From Cinnamomum chago (lineage: Eukaryota > Streptophyta > Magnoliopsida > Laurales > Lauraceae): 64,000 bases of DNA. The stretch lies in assembly GCA_038049695.1 (NCBI GenBank), contig CP142451.1, positions 128,360,001 to 128,424,000 of the forward strand. The letters are read 5' to 3'. A program made the translations under genes and the position numbers. Positions 48,061 to 61,553 of this stretch are shown piece after piece. The first letter of the stretch is position 1. The number at the start of each line of letters is the position of its first letter. The notes beneath the pieces are model-generated. The model did no database searches. It saw nothing but the letters and a program-made list of their open reading frames with translations, and was not told the DNA's origin.

Positions 48061-49782
48061 AAATACATGGGTCAGATTGAGTCCAAAAAGTGTGCTTTAT
48101 CTCTGGCTTGAGGCTGAATTTGGATATTAAATGGGTCATTACTTAGTAGGTTGGTAACGCAGTCAAAATCAATTGGAATTGATTTGGATATTAAATGGGC
48201 TAACATTTAGGGCTGAATTTGGATATTTAATAGGTCATTACTTAGTAGGTTGGTAGGGCCGAGGTCAAAATTTATAAGCCAGTTAAAATCAAATCTAAAA
48301 TTATATAATTGGGGTCTTCTTACAAGCACTCGACCACCGATCCCATGAATTGACTAATTTCATCCTTTATAATTCCACGTTGATTTTTTTTTTCCTGATC
48401 ACTGTTGGATTGGATTAAGATAAAATGAGTCCCTTCAATCATTGGTTGGGATGATTGATGAATCTTTTTTTTTTTTTTTTTTGCCCCTTCCAATTGAAAT
48501 GCTTCCAAGAAAGCCACTCGGAGTAATTTTCATCGTTGTCAGTATGGTTTTTTTTTTTTGTAGCCCTAATGCACCACGTTTCAATCCCTTAATAGACTTT
48601 CATCTGAGTGAGTGTGACTGGCCAACTTCATGTGAAGGGATCTTCATCAATCCCTAATAGGCCTTATTAACATTGTCATTCTCAAAATTCCTCCAATAAA
48701 AAATGCCACCCCATCTGCTGGACAATGTTTCATGCCCTTTCATGAGATTCGATGGTTAGGGTGAGAGCATCCGAAGGTGGTTTGGACAAAGCAATTTGGT
48801 GCTTTAACCTCTTAACTAAACCTAATTGGACCCTTAAAGGATCTCTTTTAGTTATTGAAACATTGATAAGCATCTTCTTCCTTTTGATGATGTTGGGTTT
48901 TAAATATATATATCATGCATGCCAGCTATGGTTACTTCTTTGTCTTTGCCTGTTTTGCACCATAATCCATCTAAGGTCTATCCTAATATGATGGCTCAAT
49001 GAACTTAGACAAAGACAAGTATGGAATGAATCCATGTTATGCACTTGAGTATTTAACGGATGCAAACCATCAGTGGGCCAGATGTTGATATTAGACCATA
49101 GCCCACAACATCCCTAATTAGATCAGCTATCCATTGTTTGGATATCTGTTTTTTTTCTTCTTTTTTTTTTTTTTTAAACCTTTTCTCATAACCATGTGTT
49201 CTAGAATTATCTAGTTCACAAGTCTATTGATGGATGAAGGCCATCATATCTGATGGTCTAGTTCACTTAGTCGTGGGCCCTGATTTGGAGCTCTAAACCT
49301 GAGGATATATATCATATTCATACCATTCAGAGTTTGGCATTTTTGCAGTCTTTGTCACCTAATCCACCAAGCCAACCACTCTATGATTATACATTATACA
49401 TATTGTATGCAAAAAAAAAAAAAAAAAAAAAAAAGATAGTTTCATTAGAAAAAAAATAATGGTTGTGTCGGCAAATCTAAAGAAATTGGTGCATTAATAA
49501 AACATAAAGTCCAATAAAGATTTGAAGGTTAGACACTAATAAGCACCATATATAATTAGGGTCAACTAGCCGACTGGAATGTTTATTGCCCTACATGAGA
49601 AAATGGATTATCTTGAATTTGGTGCTTTGGGGGTTCAATTGTTTAGATATTGTGATTGAATTGATTTCATTGAATTAAAAACCACTATTTTGGATTACCA
49701 AGAGATAAATCCAATTGTTTTGATATTGTGATTGAAATGATTTCATTGAATAAAAAACCACTAGTTTTGGATTATCGAGAGA

Positions 49783-49814
<32 letters not shown>

Positions 49815-50674
49815 CACAGACAAACCTACAAAACCTACAGGCTACAAGTAGGTTACTAATGAAAAGTTTCATTAACCAAGTGGGCCATCTCTGGTGATAA
49901 ATGGTGATATAAAAAAATGTCCAGGGAACAAAACACAATTAGGTAGGAAGATTCTTCCAGGCAGTAGTTGTATGGATGTGTTTACACCAGACAGAGGGAG
50001 GAAATATCAGTTGTCTTAAATAAAATGTCAAAAGGTTCAACGTTGAAGAATTTAAAAAGGCTGATGTGGCATAATTTATGAGTGTAAGAGGGAACAAGAA
50101 AATTCATGTGATCTCAGTTTCTTACTATTAATGAGGACATGGCGTGTTTGAGATTTTAGGTGTTCTTCTTGGGTTAGATTTCCACTCATTACAAAAATTT
50201 ATAGTACGATTATTTTACATCCTCATTAGATATTTGTCTTGTTCACAAATGTCTAGTTTCTCATTAAACAAGACAATTTTCCATTCTAAAAGGACTTGTT
50301 CGTTCACTGAGAGGATTTAATTTTTCATAAATTTTTAATTTTTACATCAGAGAAGAATACAAAATTCCTACCATTTTCATATATTATTAAGACCCTCTTG
50401 ATAAAAAACATTAGAATAATTTCTCTTAATCTTAACATCTTCTCGTCATACAAACGGACCCCCAATTCATGAAATTCTCCTGCCAAATCAGTGAAAACTC
50501 ATTAGGCAAGCTAGAATGACTGCAGAAAATCAAGATGGGATCAATTGAGCCCATTTGTTACTTTTGGCCATCTAATCAAAACCAATCTGTGAAAGTATAA
50601 TATGCATACATTTCAATGAAAGGGGTTGTCCAATTGATTGTGAACTGGGCACCCAAAAAATATATATACTAAGT
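48061..50674. other. Intergenic spacer with simple repeats
   Basis: It contains a diverged tandem pair (about 48112-48300, offset 99 bp), a poly-A run near 49410-49433 and a TC microsatellite (about 49787-49815). No gene recognised. Confidence 0.5.
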
Positions 50675-50683
50675 ACATTTCTT

Positions 50684-50965
50684 AGGGATGTAAATGAGTC
50701 TCGATTCTTTGATTATCAAAGGTTTCGACCCGTTAAAAATCGAGTCTAGATCCTTATTTAGGCTCCGATAAATAAATGGGTCCGAGTCCGGTTCCACCTT
50801 GGTTCGGACCCGAAACCCGACATATCCAGACCCCATCTCATATATGATTTTGGTTCCGGAACCAAGAAACTAGTTTCAAAATGGTTTCGGGTCCGAAGCG
50901 AGTCCCGCCCTTCTCTAAACGATTCCTATGGTGGACCCGAACCAAAACCACCTGTTTACAACCCT
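50684..50965. mobile_element. hAT-type MITE, 282 bp (8-9-bp TSD ACATTTCTT)
   Basis: Termini AGGGATGTAAA and TTTACAACCCT are inverted repeats. ACATTTCTT flanks both sides (50675-50683, 50966-50974). One base may belong to the TIR, giving an 8-bp duplication. The interior is rich in GGGTCCGA-type strings. Confidence 0.85.
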
Positions 50966-50974
50966 ACATTTCTT

Positions 50975-53040
50975 CCTTTCCATAGGCCCAGTTCATCATT
51001 CTCCACTTCTCCTTGTACTTTTTTTGTTTTGTTTTTTTGGCTGGACCTTAATGCCAGGTATTGCATAGAAAATTTTCTGGTCTGTAACCTTGCTGGCATC
51101 TGCAAAGTGGGGAGGAAGAAACGTGAAACTGCTTTTGGGGGTTCCTTACCTTGGGGGTATTTATTAGAATCATATGGTAAAGTAGGTCGGAATCTTCTCA
51201 GTCGGACCAAAAGCTAAAACCTATAGATGGTGAGTCACATCACATCCATCCAAGGAAATTGTGAGGGGCCCACCAGCCCAAAGAATTTCAGTTTTTTTTT
51301 TCTCCTATTTTCTCTCTCTCTCTCTCTTTCCTACTGCTGTCTGACAGGGAAATATAGGACTAGAGTAGGTGCAATTGGTACATATAATATCCCAGACACA
51401 CGTATGCAAATTCTCTGGGATCAAATTCCTTAACCCCCCAATTTGGATTTTTTTTTATTAGTGGCTCACCTATCATCAGCTCAATCTATTGAAAGTTTGA
51501 AACAACCCTTTTCAATTGGCATTTCTCATTCTTCCACTCTGTTTTAGATATTAGATGATAATGAAATTTAATTTTTAATTATATGAGATCCTACTTAGGA
51601 TTAGAGTTTAATTTTCCAAGCCCTTCAATCTACAGCCCGCACTCAAACCTAGATAGGTCAGGCCCTAATTCGACCCAAAGTAACCTTCTGCATCTAAGAT
51701 CATTACATAAATTGCTTGGATTGTCCACTTCTTTCTTATTTTTTATTTCTTCATGGGGCACAGTTACACCCCCCCCCCCCCCCGAAATTTATAAAAACTC
51801 CCAAAAGTTTTGAAAAGCTTTATACCCTTTTTTTTATCTCCCTAAAGCACTGGGTCATGATGCTAAAAAGTGCCCCCCCTAAATCTATGGGTAGGTCAGT
51901 TATAATGAAATGCCATAGATGGGCTCCAATGGGGCTTTTGTAAATATGTAGAGGCCCAGTTGGATGTACCATTTCAATGTGAATTTAGATGAGGAAAAGC
52001 ATGCAGGGACTTCTCTTTACGTGTATGTATTGATAGCTGCCCATACAAGATATTTTGTCTTATACTTGAAATCTTGCTAGAACAAAAATACAGCCGGATT
52101 ACTGTTGGATGGACTGTTTTCAGTCTTTTTCTGCAACGAATACCAACAGTTACCATTCTGTTTGTTTTCTTGTTGGGCTTCCAATTTTTTTTTTTTTTAC
52201 ATTGGTTTCCCTCGTAGTATATAATCCAATATGACTATGTTTTTTATGCGCACGCATAAAACCCACATCTCAATTATGCATTTGCATTTAGTGCATAGTT
52301 GTATAATTCTTTTTATTTGTGATATGGAAAATGATAAGTAAGATGTTTTTTCAATTTGTACTGAGCAAGTAACTCTATATTATAGTTGATGATAGCCATG
52401 AAGTTAGAGTGAGAGGACGGAACTTACAAAGAGGACTCCTAGATAAGGAGTTATGCAATATTGATGGAGAAAACTTTTCTCCTCTATAGGAGCATTCACA
52501 AGCAGACATTTCTGTCCGACAATGGATGCCTTGTAATTGTAAGGGTTTCGATTTTTTATGACCCTTCTACTCTTTAATGTCCCTAATTATAACATTTGTA
52601 TGAAATGTGCTTGTAGGAGAAAATCTCACCACTATTGTTTAGGATTTTTCTTTTCTCTAGAGAGTCCTTATTTTTGCATATAATAGATTCTAAAATGAGA
52701 TTTTCTTTTTTTTTTTTTTTTTATGGAAAGAGACTTGCCTTATCTTTCAATTTGTAGCTTTTAGATATTTTGTCTTCTTAACTATGATGGATTCTTTCAT
52801 AGGACCCTTTTAGCCAAAATCAAATAATAACCATTGCTAATGACTAGATGATAATTGGTCACCAATGAATAGATGGTCCAACTGATGTCTAACCATGAAA
52901 AGAAATCCATCTAATCCTATCAGCTTGAGAGTCAGTTCATCCAATCAAATGTGATTTTGCCACTCTCCAACCAATCCACATTATTGGCCAGGATTTAGAT
53001 TGTTATGATGAAAGCACATACACATGTGAGCAGCATACAA
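50975..53040. other. Intergenic spacer upstream of MAP65
   Basis: It contains a run of 13-14 C (about 51770-51783), short CT tracts and T runs. No gene recognised. Confidence 0.5.
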
Positions 53041-53159
53041 ATTTGCATAGTAAGGATGTGCACCTAATCATTTTATTTTTCTTACACACTTCATTAGTCC
53101 ACCTTTCTTCAACACTTGCAAGTACAAATGTGACTCTGTTTTTCCCAACATTTCCAATA

Positions 53160-53543
53160 TCAGCTCTCTATCTCTATCTCTTTCTCTATCTCTCACTCTT
53201 TTTCTCCATTTCAACATCACAAAAACCCTAACCCTAATTTCTATCTTCCTGTTCCTCTCAACCCCATTTTCATTTCCTTTTCCTTAAAACCTTAGAAAGT
53301 TGTCTTCTTTTTGGCTGCTTCTTCTTTCTTGAGCTCGTTAATGGCGTTTTCCTTGTGCAGATCTGCAGATCTGATGGCAGTTGTTGGCTGTTTTCTTGCC
53401 ATCAATGCAGTAGCTCTGTAGCTTGAATTTTCGCTGCATTTTCTGTCTCTCTGTCTCCATTAGAGCTTTCTTTGAAGGCGTGTTTGAACGAGGAGAAGGA
53501 GCTTGTGTTTTTGCCCCTCTGTCTGTCCTTTTTTCCGTAGAAA
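53160..53543 (+). promoter_or_regulatory. Promoter/5' leader of MAP65 with telo-box
   Basis: A CT-rich leader-like stretch (about 53166-53210) is followed by AAACCCTAACCCTAA (53223-53237), a telo-box common near plant transcription starts. No mitosis-specific MSA element (core AACGG) was found in this stretch. Confidence 0.5.
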
Positions 53544-56500
53544 ATGCAGGTGCTTGGAAGCCCTAGAAGCATACTTATGAACACTAGTTGTGGAGTTTTG
53601 CTCAGAGAGCTTCAGGTCTGTCTTCTTCTTCTTTTGTGGTTGGGGCTACTGGTTTTGTGAAGAAAGGAAAGGGGGTCTTGTTTCTTTCTTTTCATTTTTG
53701 GGTGTTTCTTGACATTTCTGTTATTGGTTTCTTTTCCTGTTTGTTATGAAAGAATTTGCCTTTTTGTGTTGGCATAATTTGCTTAAACCCATTATGGGTT
53801 TTCACAAAACCCATAATTTGCTTTGTTTATTTACATTTTTCTTGTCAAAGAATTTACTTTACTTACCCCTGGGTTTTGTTCTTGTATATTTCTTTACTAC
53901 CTTTCTAAAGATTTGTTGGGTTTTCGTTGAAAATTGATTTTTTTTCTCACTTATTTACCTCAGTAGAATTTATTTGCTCAGTTTTTTTTTTTGAAAAGTA
54001 GTTGAGGAGTTTTATAGAGAACTTGTTGTAGTCTTTAGATGAATCTCTTTTTTTATTTTTTTTAACCTTTTTCTGTCATGGGTCTTTCCTAGAAAGTAGA
54101 AAACATTGTCCTTCTTGGTTTCTCCTTTTTATTTTTGAATTAGTTTATTAAATTTTTAGCAGAAGAAGCATTTTTTATTTTAAAAATCTGATTGAATATT
54201 ATGCGTTCTTGTGAAAGAAAGGAAAAAAAAGGACATGAATCTGACTTTAGAATTGGGTGTTGTATTGGTGGTTGTGGGAGCAGCAAATATGGGATGAGAT
54301 TGGTGAGAGTGAATCAGACAAGGACCGCATGTTGTTGGAACTGGAGAAGGAGTGTTTGGATGTGTACAGAAGGAAAGTGGATGAAGCTAGCAATACAAAA
54401 GCACGGCTCCATCATTCTGTTGCAGTAAAAGAAGCTGAGCTTGCAGCCCTTGTGGCTGCTATGGGGGAACTTAATATTCAAACACAGGTTCTTACAGTTG
54501 CTTCTTATGTTTGCCTCAATTCCTGCTTGATTACAAATTGAGGATAAAATTTCATTGTAGAAATCCTTGAAGCCCTGGTCATTGCATAATCGGTTAAAGC
54601 AAAAAAACCAGTACAGCAGCCACTGCAAACTTAAGCATGAGACCTGCCCCATAGTGGGAAAATGCCTCAATTAAACATGCTACTCTCGATTTTTGTAACT
54701 CATTTTCTTCACCTCCTTTGATGACTATGCAAATCCTTGTTTGCCTACTCTGGTTCTTTTTTAATTAGAATTGTTTCTTAATAAGGCTAATTACATAGCA
54801 CATATTGTTCACTTTTGAAACTGAAAAAAACTGCCATAATCATGAGACATATGTGGAAAGCGGCCACTACATGCTTAACGGTTTATCGGCCGTAGTTGGT
54901 TGAGGCCGTGCCACTATTTTGAAAATAGCGCCACTACGGTCTAAAATCTATTAGAGCCAATCACTTTTAATTGAAAAATTATTTTTTCTATTTCTTTTCT
55001 TCAATAGCCTTTCCTAAAGTTATTATGGTTCCAAATCACTAAAAGACACAAGATTGACTGTAACACAAGATTTGAGTTCTTTTAACCACTTAAAAAAATC
55101 TTGCCGCTACGCCGCTACGTGTCGCCCATTATATAGCGTTTTGGCCACCGGCCGCTATACACACCTCAACTGCTATTTTGATCCTTGCATGAGATATGTA
55201 AATGTTGGGTATTTTAAAACTGAAGTCGAACTAGAAGCTTATGTTTGGCAATTGGCATGTTAACATATTTAGACTTCGGAGGGCCAAGTTGGTTCTGTGT
55301 CTTATAATTACAAAGCATGCTTATGATCTTTTCTAACTTTATGGTGTATTACTTCAACCGAGATAATGGTTTAGAAGTAAGGATTGTGCAACTACAAGTT
55401 TGCAGCTTTTAGTAATGTTACCAGTAAAAAAAAGTAAGAGAAATGATCAAGTCCAACCAGAACTCCCCTGTGGGGCCAGCTTCAGTCACCTATATGCATG
55501 GATGGATAGTTGCATAAGTTGGGCTTTTCATAGACTGAATACCTTGACATTACCTTTTGTTGATGATCAATAATCATCTCATGAGGGTCCTTCAATTCAA
55601 AAGGCTTGGACAATTAAACCTCTCTTTTTGACAAAAAACTCTCGGAAGAGGCCTGGGCAAGATTGGTCTGAGCAAAATTTTCTGGCACAGTGGCACTCCT
55701 ATGGTTGTTTTGTTGTTGTAGCTCAATATATCCTAATGGTTCTTAGCAGCCTTAAAACAATCAAGATGATGAAAGAAGTTGTTAAACTTTTAATCTTTAC
55801 CTCATTATCATATCAAATCTATAACTTTTTAACAACCATCAAAACAATAACAAAAACAAATACAACGACAACAATTAGATTGGCCTGTGTAAGTACATAC
55901 CATGTCTACCCTGGTTATGTTGGGGCGGCACTCATCAGCTCTCATTTCCTTGTGAGTTCATTCACATTTATATCTGGTCAACTGCACTTGAATTAGATTT
56001 ATTGTCATGAATTATGGTCTTATATTCTGTTTTACTTCAGGCAGACAAAAGGCTGTCGTCATTGAAGGAGCAACTCGCATCAGTTTCCCCACTGTTAGAA
56101 GATCTGAGAGTAAAAAAGGGGGAAAGGATCAAACAATTTGCCGATACAAAGGCACAAATTGAAAAGATTAATGGAGAGATTTCAGGTTATTGTCATTCAA
56201 ATGAACCTGTGGTGAATCAGATTAATGTTGATGAGCATGACTTGTCATTGAGAAAGCTTAATGAATATCAGGCCCATCTTCGGTCCTTGCAAAAGGAGAA
56301 GGTATGTTGGTCTCTTGGTATTTCCTCATCTTCTCTTTTGGTTATTTTGCTTTTGCAACTGGATGTGTTACAGAGATTTTCTAATGGTCAGTGTATTCTT
56401 CTAGCTGGTTCGGTTGTAAACTAATTGCCACTTGATTATTTAGAAGAGAAGTTTTTGTAGTTAAAGGAAATCATGAATAATAGGTATTATTATTTGTATC

Positions 56501-59500
56501 ATTAGATGATGCAACCTATAGAAATGATGTCTGGAAGCTGCAGAAAAACTATTCACATGCAATGCATAAACCAAGAACAATTAAGCTTGATCTGTACAAT
56601 TTTCCGTGGGACATGCTCATTAAATTGCTGAAGACTTGCAATGAGGAAATGATGATGCATTGTCATCTTTCTGAAGTTGGGGTATCTGAAAGTTTAGCTT
56701 GTTGATGACCGTTTTGCTATTGTCATATTTAAACTGCATTACTAATGTACTATTCCTTTTATTGCTGAAGTCACTCATACTCGTGTAGTTTTAACTTCCA
56801 AATCGTGCATGATTTCCTAGTTTATTTAATTATAACTTCATGTATGTTGAAGACCACATGCATGCATGACAGCGTTAGCACTTCATCATCATCGTTGAAA
56901 CTTTATTCCATTTACCTGGGTTTCACTTTATGAATTCTACTTTTCAACTTAATTTAAAGCCATGTTCTTTGTAACTACACAATCCATCGCATCACACAGA
57001 AGTACCTATAATATATCATCATCATGATGATAATTGCACACACATGAGAATTATGTATGAATCCAAGTGGCTTTTCTATATTCTTGTGTGTGCCGCTGCG
57101 CACGGGCATCAGCATTAATTCATCTTCTATTTTGTTTTTGATCTGTGACATTCATTCTACTGTTTCCAGTCTGACCGCCTTCACAAGGTTCTGGAATATG
57201 TTAATGAAGTGCATGGTCTATGTGGTGTGCTGGGGCTGGATTTTGGTAAGACTGTTAGTGAAGTGCATCCAAGTTTGGGAAATACAGGTCCTGGAAACTT
57301 CACAAACATCAGCAACAATACTTTGGATGGCCTAGCTCAAACCATACTCAAGTTGAAACTGGAGAAAAAAGATCGCGTTCAAAAGGTAACAGTCAAAAGA
57401 CCACTTCAGGCTTTGTTTTTGTTTTGTGTAATTAGGCACTTGTTTTTGAACTGCAGTTGAAAGATATTGTGGCATCTCTGTTTGAATTGTGGAGCTTGAT
57501 GGATTCACCTGAAGAGGAAACAAGTCGTTTTGAGAGGGTTACCTGTATCCTAGGATCGTTGGAGCAAGACATTACAGATGCTGGTGTTCTTTCCCATGAA
57601 ATAATTGAGCAGGTTCTCATAGTTGGCTCTTATTATTCTGCTACGATTATAGTTTGTTTCACCATTCAAAAGTAAAATTATAATTTGTTTGGTTTGTTCT
57701 GAATAATGTCCCCGGTTTAAATATTTTATGGCCGTCTGTTGTACTTTTCTCAGGCTTCAAGCCCTGCATGAAAATCAGATATTACTCAAGTGGCATACTG
57801 TTCTTCACATTTTTCTGCCATGTTAATTATGGTGATCAGATAAGCTTCCATAAATTTTTGGGGGCCAGAAGGAAAAATAAAAATAAACTTTGTCCCACCT
57901 TTTATGGCATGTGATGTCAGTACCAGAGCAGTTAATTGTCCATTCTGCTTAAATTTATGAACCATGGGGTGTAACATCCATGTTCATTCTTAAAATAGTC
58001 ATCTGGTCTCTATTTTTGTCTGACAGGCAGCAGAAGAGGTTGAGAGACTGACTAAATTGAAAGCAAGCAGAATGAAAGAACTGGTTTCGAAGAAAAGGTT
58101 GGAGTTGGAAGAAGTATGTAGAACAGCACACATTGAACCAGATATGAGCACAGCTCTGGAGAAGTCTAATGCATTGATAGATTCTGGTATGAATCTTGTT
58201 ATTCATTTGGTTGCAATATCCGTCCAGCCTTAGATTGTGTTTGACCATGTTACCACTCAGGTATCGTGGATCCTTCTGAACTTCTGGCCAGCATTGAAGC
58301 ACAAATAGTGAAAGCGAAAGAGGAATCCATGAGCAGGAAAGAGATTATGGACAGGATAGATAAATGGCTGGCTGCATCTGAAGAGGAAAGATGGCTGGAA
58401 GAATATAACCAAGTAAGCTGATTTATCCATCAATAATGTATGCAATAAGGTTTTCTAGGAAGTCCTTTCGGTTATCCTGCCATATGGTCATTCAATATGT
58501 TTTGCTTGTAGCTCCACCAGATGTGATTGCCTATATGACAAAACCCCCTGTGATCATAGATCCTCACCATTCATAATCGTGCCTGTGCCTAGATTGGCTA
58601 AAAAAGATTTTTGAAAAACCTGCAACCAAATAAAAGATATTGTATACCATACATTCCTTCTATTTATCCATTTTGCACACTCTATAGGAATCTTCAAAAC
58701 TTTTGAAAGACACAGCAGGTCCTTCCTCCTCGATTGTGCATCAGATTCCTGTCTCCACCAATGAACAGGAGATACCAAAAAATCTTATTTTTCCTTGATG
58801 GGTTTTCTGTTATCAATAGGAAAAGAGAATTGTATACCAAAAATCTGCTATTGTTATATGCTTTATTTGTGGTGTTTGAGGATCCATTTTGCACGCTCAG
58901 ATTCTTGAAAATCTCAGAAACATAGAGCAGGTCCTCAAATGTGCATAAGATTCCTCTCTTTACCAATGAGTCAGAGATATTAGTACATAGTCTCCTGTGT
59001 ACCAATGGGAAGACAGGTTGAGGTCTTTTATTTATTTGTTTATTTATTTCACTTTAGGTTTGAGCTTTTATTATTAGACATGGTCATTGGCGGACGTACA
59101 TACAATGGGCTGGGGGCTGAAGCCCCCTCCAAATTGGGAAAAAGCCCATAAGGGCCCAGCCCCCACTTAAAAATACCCCAAGTCCCCAGTCCCCCCACGT
59201 TCCCTTCCCTTTCCACTTTAACCTAAACAGTAAACCCCTGGCTAGTGGCTACCGACATCGGCATGAAGCCATCCCTCACTCCGGTAGGCGGCAGGGCAGG
59301 TACTCATATCTATTTTACTCTCTCTCTCTCTCATTAGGTAAAAGAAGACAATGAAAAGATGTTTGTTCTCTTGAAAAACAATGTTTGTTTTTCCTTGGAG
59401 CATGTTGGTTTGTGATTCCTTGATCCAAACAGGCATGCCATTGGAACTCTCTAAACTAGTGGAGTGATGCTACCTGTGGTGGTCAGCACATACTAGGACA

Positions 59501-60895
59501 AAAGGATGGCACCTTTTCCCACTTCAAGTTTTATACTTTTATTTTTGTTCCCATTATTCCATATGTTAATAAAACCTCACGTAGGCTTTAAATGGTGATT
59601 ATGACGTTGTTATATTTTGATGAAGATGATGATGTGGAATGGGCCCAATGGCAATGGGCTTGATTTTTTATGTGAGTTTGTTCCTAGTTCCTATCAAGAA
59701 AAAAGTGGCTGTTGAATTTTGCTTTCAAAGTGGTTTTTGCGGTTGAGATCCTTTTTTAAAATTAGAAAATCTGTTTTGGAGATACCCCGGCCCGAATATT
59801 CTCTTTGCTGATATATGAAGGTTCTGACTTTGGCTAACATGTAAAGGTTTGTAAATGCAAGACATTTTCTCTTTTGCGAAAGTTAAAGTTAAGAAATAGC
59901 GATTGGCCTTTTCAAGTGACTATCTTAAGCCCCCCCCAAGTCAAAATCCTGGGTCCGCCACTGGACATGGTATTGAAAGATGATGTCGTATGGAATAGTA
60001 TCATGCTTCTTCAAGTCTTATTGTCTAAGTTACAATTCTGAGTTGCAGGATGATAACCGGTACAGTGCTGGAAGAGGAGCCCACATTAACCTAAAACGTG
60101 CCGAACGAGCTAGAGTGACTGTCAACAAGATTTCTGGTATTTGCTTCTCTAAAGATACTGCTTGTAGATTGCACAGGTATTCCTATGACATGTTAAGGAG
60201 CTAACTAGTAACTTTGTACACAGGTATTGTAGACAATCTGATGAACAAAACATTTGCTTGGGAGGAGGAAAGGAATTTGCCATTCCTGTATGATGGGGTG
60301 CGTTGGATTCTTTTGGATATCTATGAGGAATCTGGTTGAAAATTTCTGTTTTTCCCCCAAGTAATCTGGTGAACTTCATTTTGCAGGTCCGTTTGGTGGC
60401 GATTTTGGAGAAATATAAACTTACCAGACAACAGAAAGAAGAGGAGAAGAAAAGATTTCGGGTATTACTTGATTTGATCTTTATTCTGTTGTATAACTGT
60501 GATCTCTCGAGAATCCATCAGCTAAGCTCTCCTGCTCTCCGGGGTTTCAGGATCAAAAGAAGTTGCAGGACATTCTGCTTACAGAGAGGGAATCTATATA
60601 TGGGTCTAAGCCAAGCCCAAAAAGGAGCAACAGTTTAAAAAAGCCGAATGGAGTACGCATGAATGGAAATGGAACTATGACTCCCACACCTCGACGACTC
60701 TCTGTTGGCAGTGCAACCCCTGAGCTTCTCACACCACGTTCCCACTCTGGACGTCAGAATGGATACTTCAAGCAAATGAGAAGACTATCGACTGCTCCAC
60801 TGAATTTTGTTGCCCTACAGAAAGAGGACACTATCTCATTTGCTTCTGTATGTGGTTCTGAACCAGGATCTCCTCCTCAGGGGATGAATTCTTAA
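53544..60895 (+). CDS. MAP65: MAP65/PRC1/Ase1-family microtubule-associated protein (11 exons, 600 aa)
   Basis: Exons: 53544-53615, 54284-54487, 56041-56301, 57170-57385, 57457-57612, 58027-58186, 58261-58412, 60049-60136, 60224-60297, 60387-60461, 60551-60895. All introns are GT-AG and frame is kept. The N-terminus has [11 protein letters not shown] then [21 protein letters not shown] long coiled-coil region follows, with [18 protein letters not shown]. The conserved microtubule-binding block includes [18 protein letters not shown] (about 413-430) and [13 protein letters not shown]. The tail is basic and S/T-rich with Thr-Pro sites near 530-532, typical phosphorylation targets of CDK/MAPK in this family. 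MAP65 dimers bundle antiparallel microtubules in cortical arrays, spindle or phragmoplast. The N-terminal style is closest to the MAP65-6/7 type, by recall only. Length is within the family range of about 550-700 aa. A hAT-type element sits in intron 7. Confidence 0.94.
54488..56040 (+). other. Intron 2 of MAP65 with a GC-rich TE-like block
   Basis: At 54855-55160, AAAGCGGCCACTAC and GGCCGCTATAC occur in loosely inverted arrangement with several TAGCG/CGCTA strings. This suggests a decayed TIR element without a recognisable target duplication. Confidence 0.4.
58670..58990. repeat. Diverged direct repeat in MAP65 intron 7
   Basis: CCATTTTGCACACTC...GCAGGTCCT...GATTCCT...ACCAATGA at 58670-58770 recurs in the same order at about 58883-58985, with many substitutions and indels. 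Confidence 0.7.
59085..59963. mobile_element. hAT-type non-autonomous element, 879 bp (TSD GACATGGT)
   Basis: The left end CATTGGCGGAC and right end GTCCGCCACTG are inverted repeats of the CAGTGGCGGA type. The perfect 8-bp repeat GACATGGT lies at 59077-59084 and 59964-59971. It contains a short TC tract and no transposase frame. It sits in intron 7 of MAP65, 86 bp upstream of exon 8. Confidence 0.92.
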
Positions 60896-61280
60896 TCCTT
60901 GACAGGTATTGCTCTTTCCTCCTGTCTTTTCTGTTGCTGTGAACTTCATTACTTTTGGACACTTACCATCGTTAGGAAAGAACTCTTACTGTCTGCTTTG
61001 ATTTCCATAATGGAATTACAGGGTCTTGAGACATCAGGACGACAGGACTTGTACATTATCCTGATGTGTCTGGGTGCCTACGTGTGGTGCCCAGGATGCA
61101 GGTGTTGAGCCCGTTGATTTGAAGGGATTTTTTTCTGATGGGTGGCCTCCAAAATAATTCAAGATCTAGATATCATAGCCATACAACTTTTATCCAAAAT
61201 ATGATTGCTTTTTCCCTGTTAATGGAACAGTGTATTTGGTAGTTCGAAGATTCATGTGCCGAGGTTTCCAATCTTATATA
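60896..61280 (+). other. 3' flank / probable 3'UTR of MAP65
   Basis: A possible 3'UTR intron (donor CAG/GTATTG near 60904-60910, acceptor TTACAG near 61016-61021) is visible. No decisive polyadenylation signal. Confidence 0.35.
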
Positions 61281-61297
61281 TATATATATATAATATA

Positions 61298-61553
61298 GGT
61301 TGATGCTCCTATGAGAGTATCACTCACCATACTATGAGAGTTAGGGTGGGGACCCTCACATTTAAGTTGTCGGCATTGGATATGGATGTGAGGGCCCCCA
61401 CCTAATCTCTCATATATATAGGGAGATGCTCCAATGTGAGCATCTCTCACCATACTATGAGAGCTAGGGTGGGGACTCTCACATATAAGTTGTGGGCATT
61501 GGATATGAATGTAAGGGCTCCCACTTAATCTCTCATAGTAAGGTGGAAGATGC
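61298..61553. mobile_element. Two tandem units of a small foldback MITE
   Basis: Each unit (61334-61413 and 61455-61538) is a hairpin: GAGAG...GGGTGGGGACCCTCACAT pairs with ATGTGAGGGCCCCCACC...CTCTC. The outer GATGCTCC and ACTATGAGAG strings are repeated, and inverted at the right edge. A third relative lies at 63772-63890. Confidence 0.8.

Noticed and set aside
56881..57335. Longer exon 4 of MAP65 starting at an upstream ATG
   Set aside because: The frame in question is not that of the conserved MAP65 sequence. The acceptor TTTCCAG before TCTGACCGC gives the family-conserved [15 protein letters not shown].
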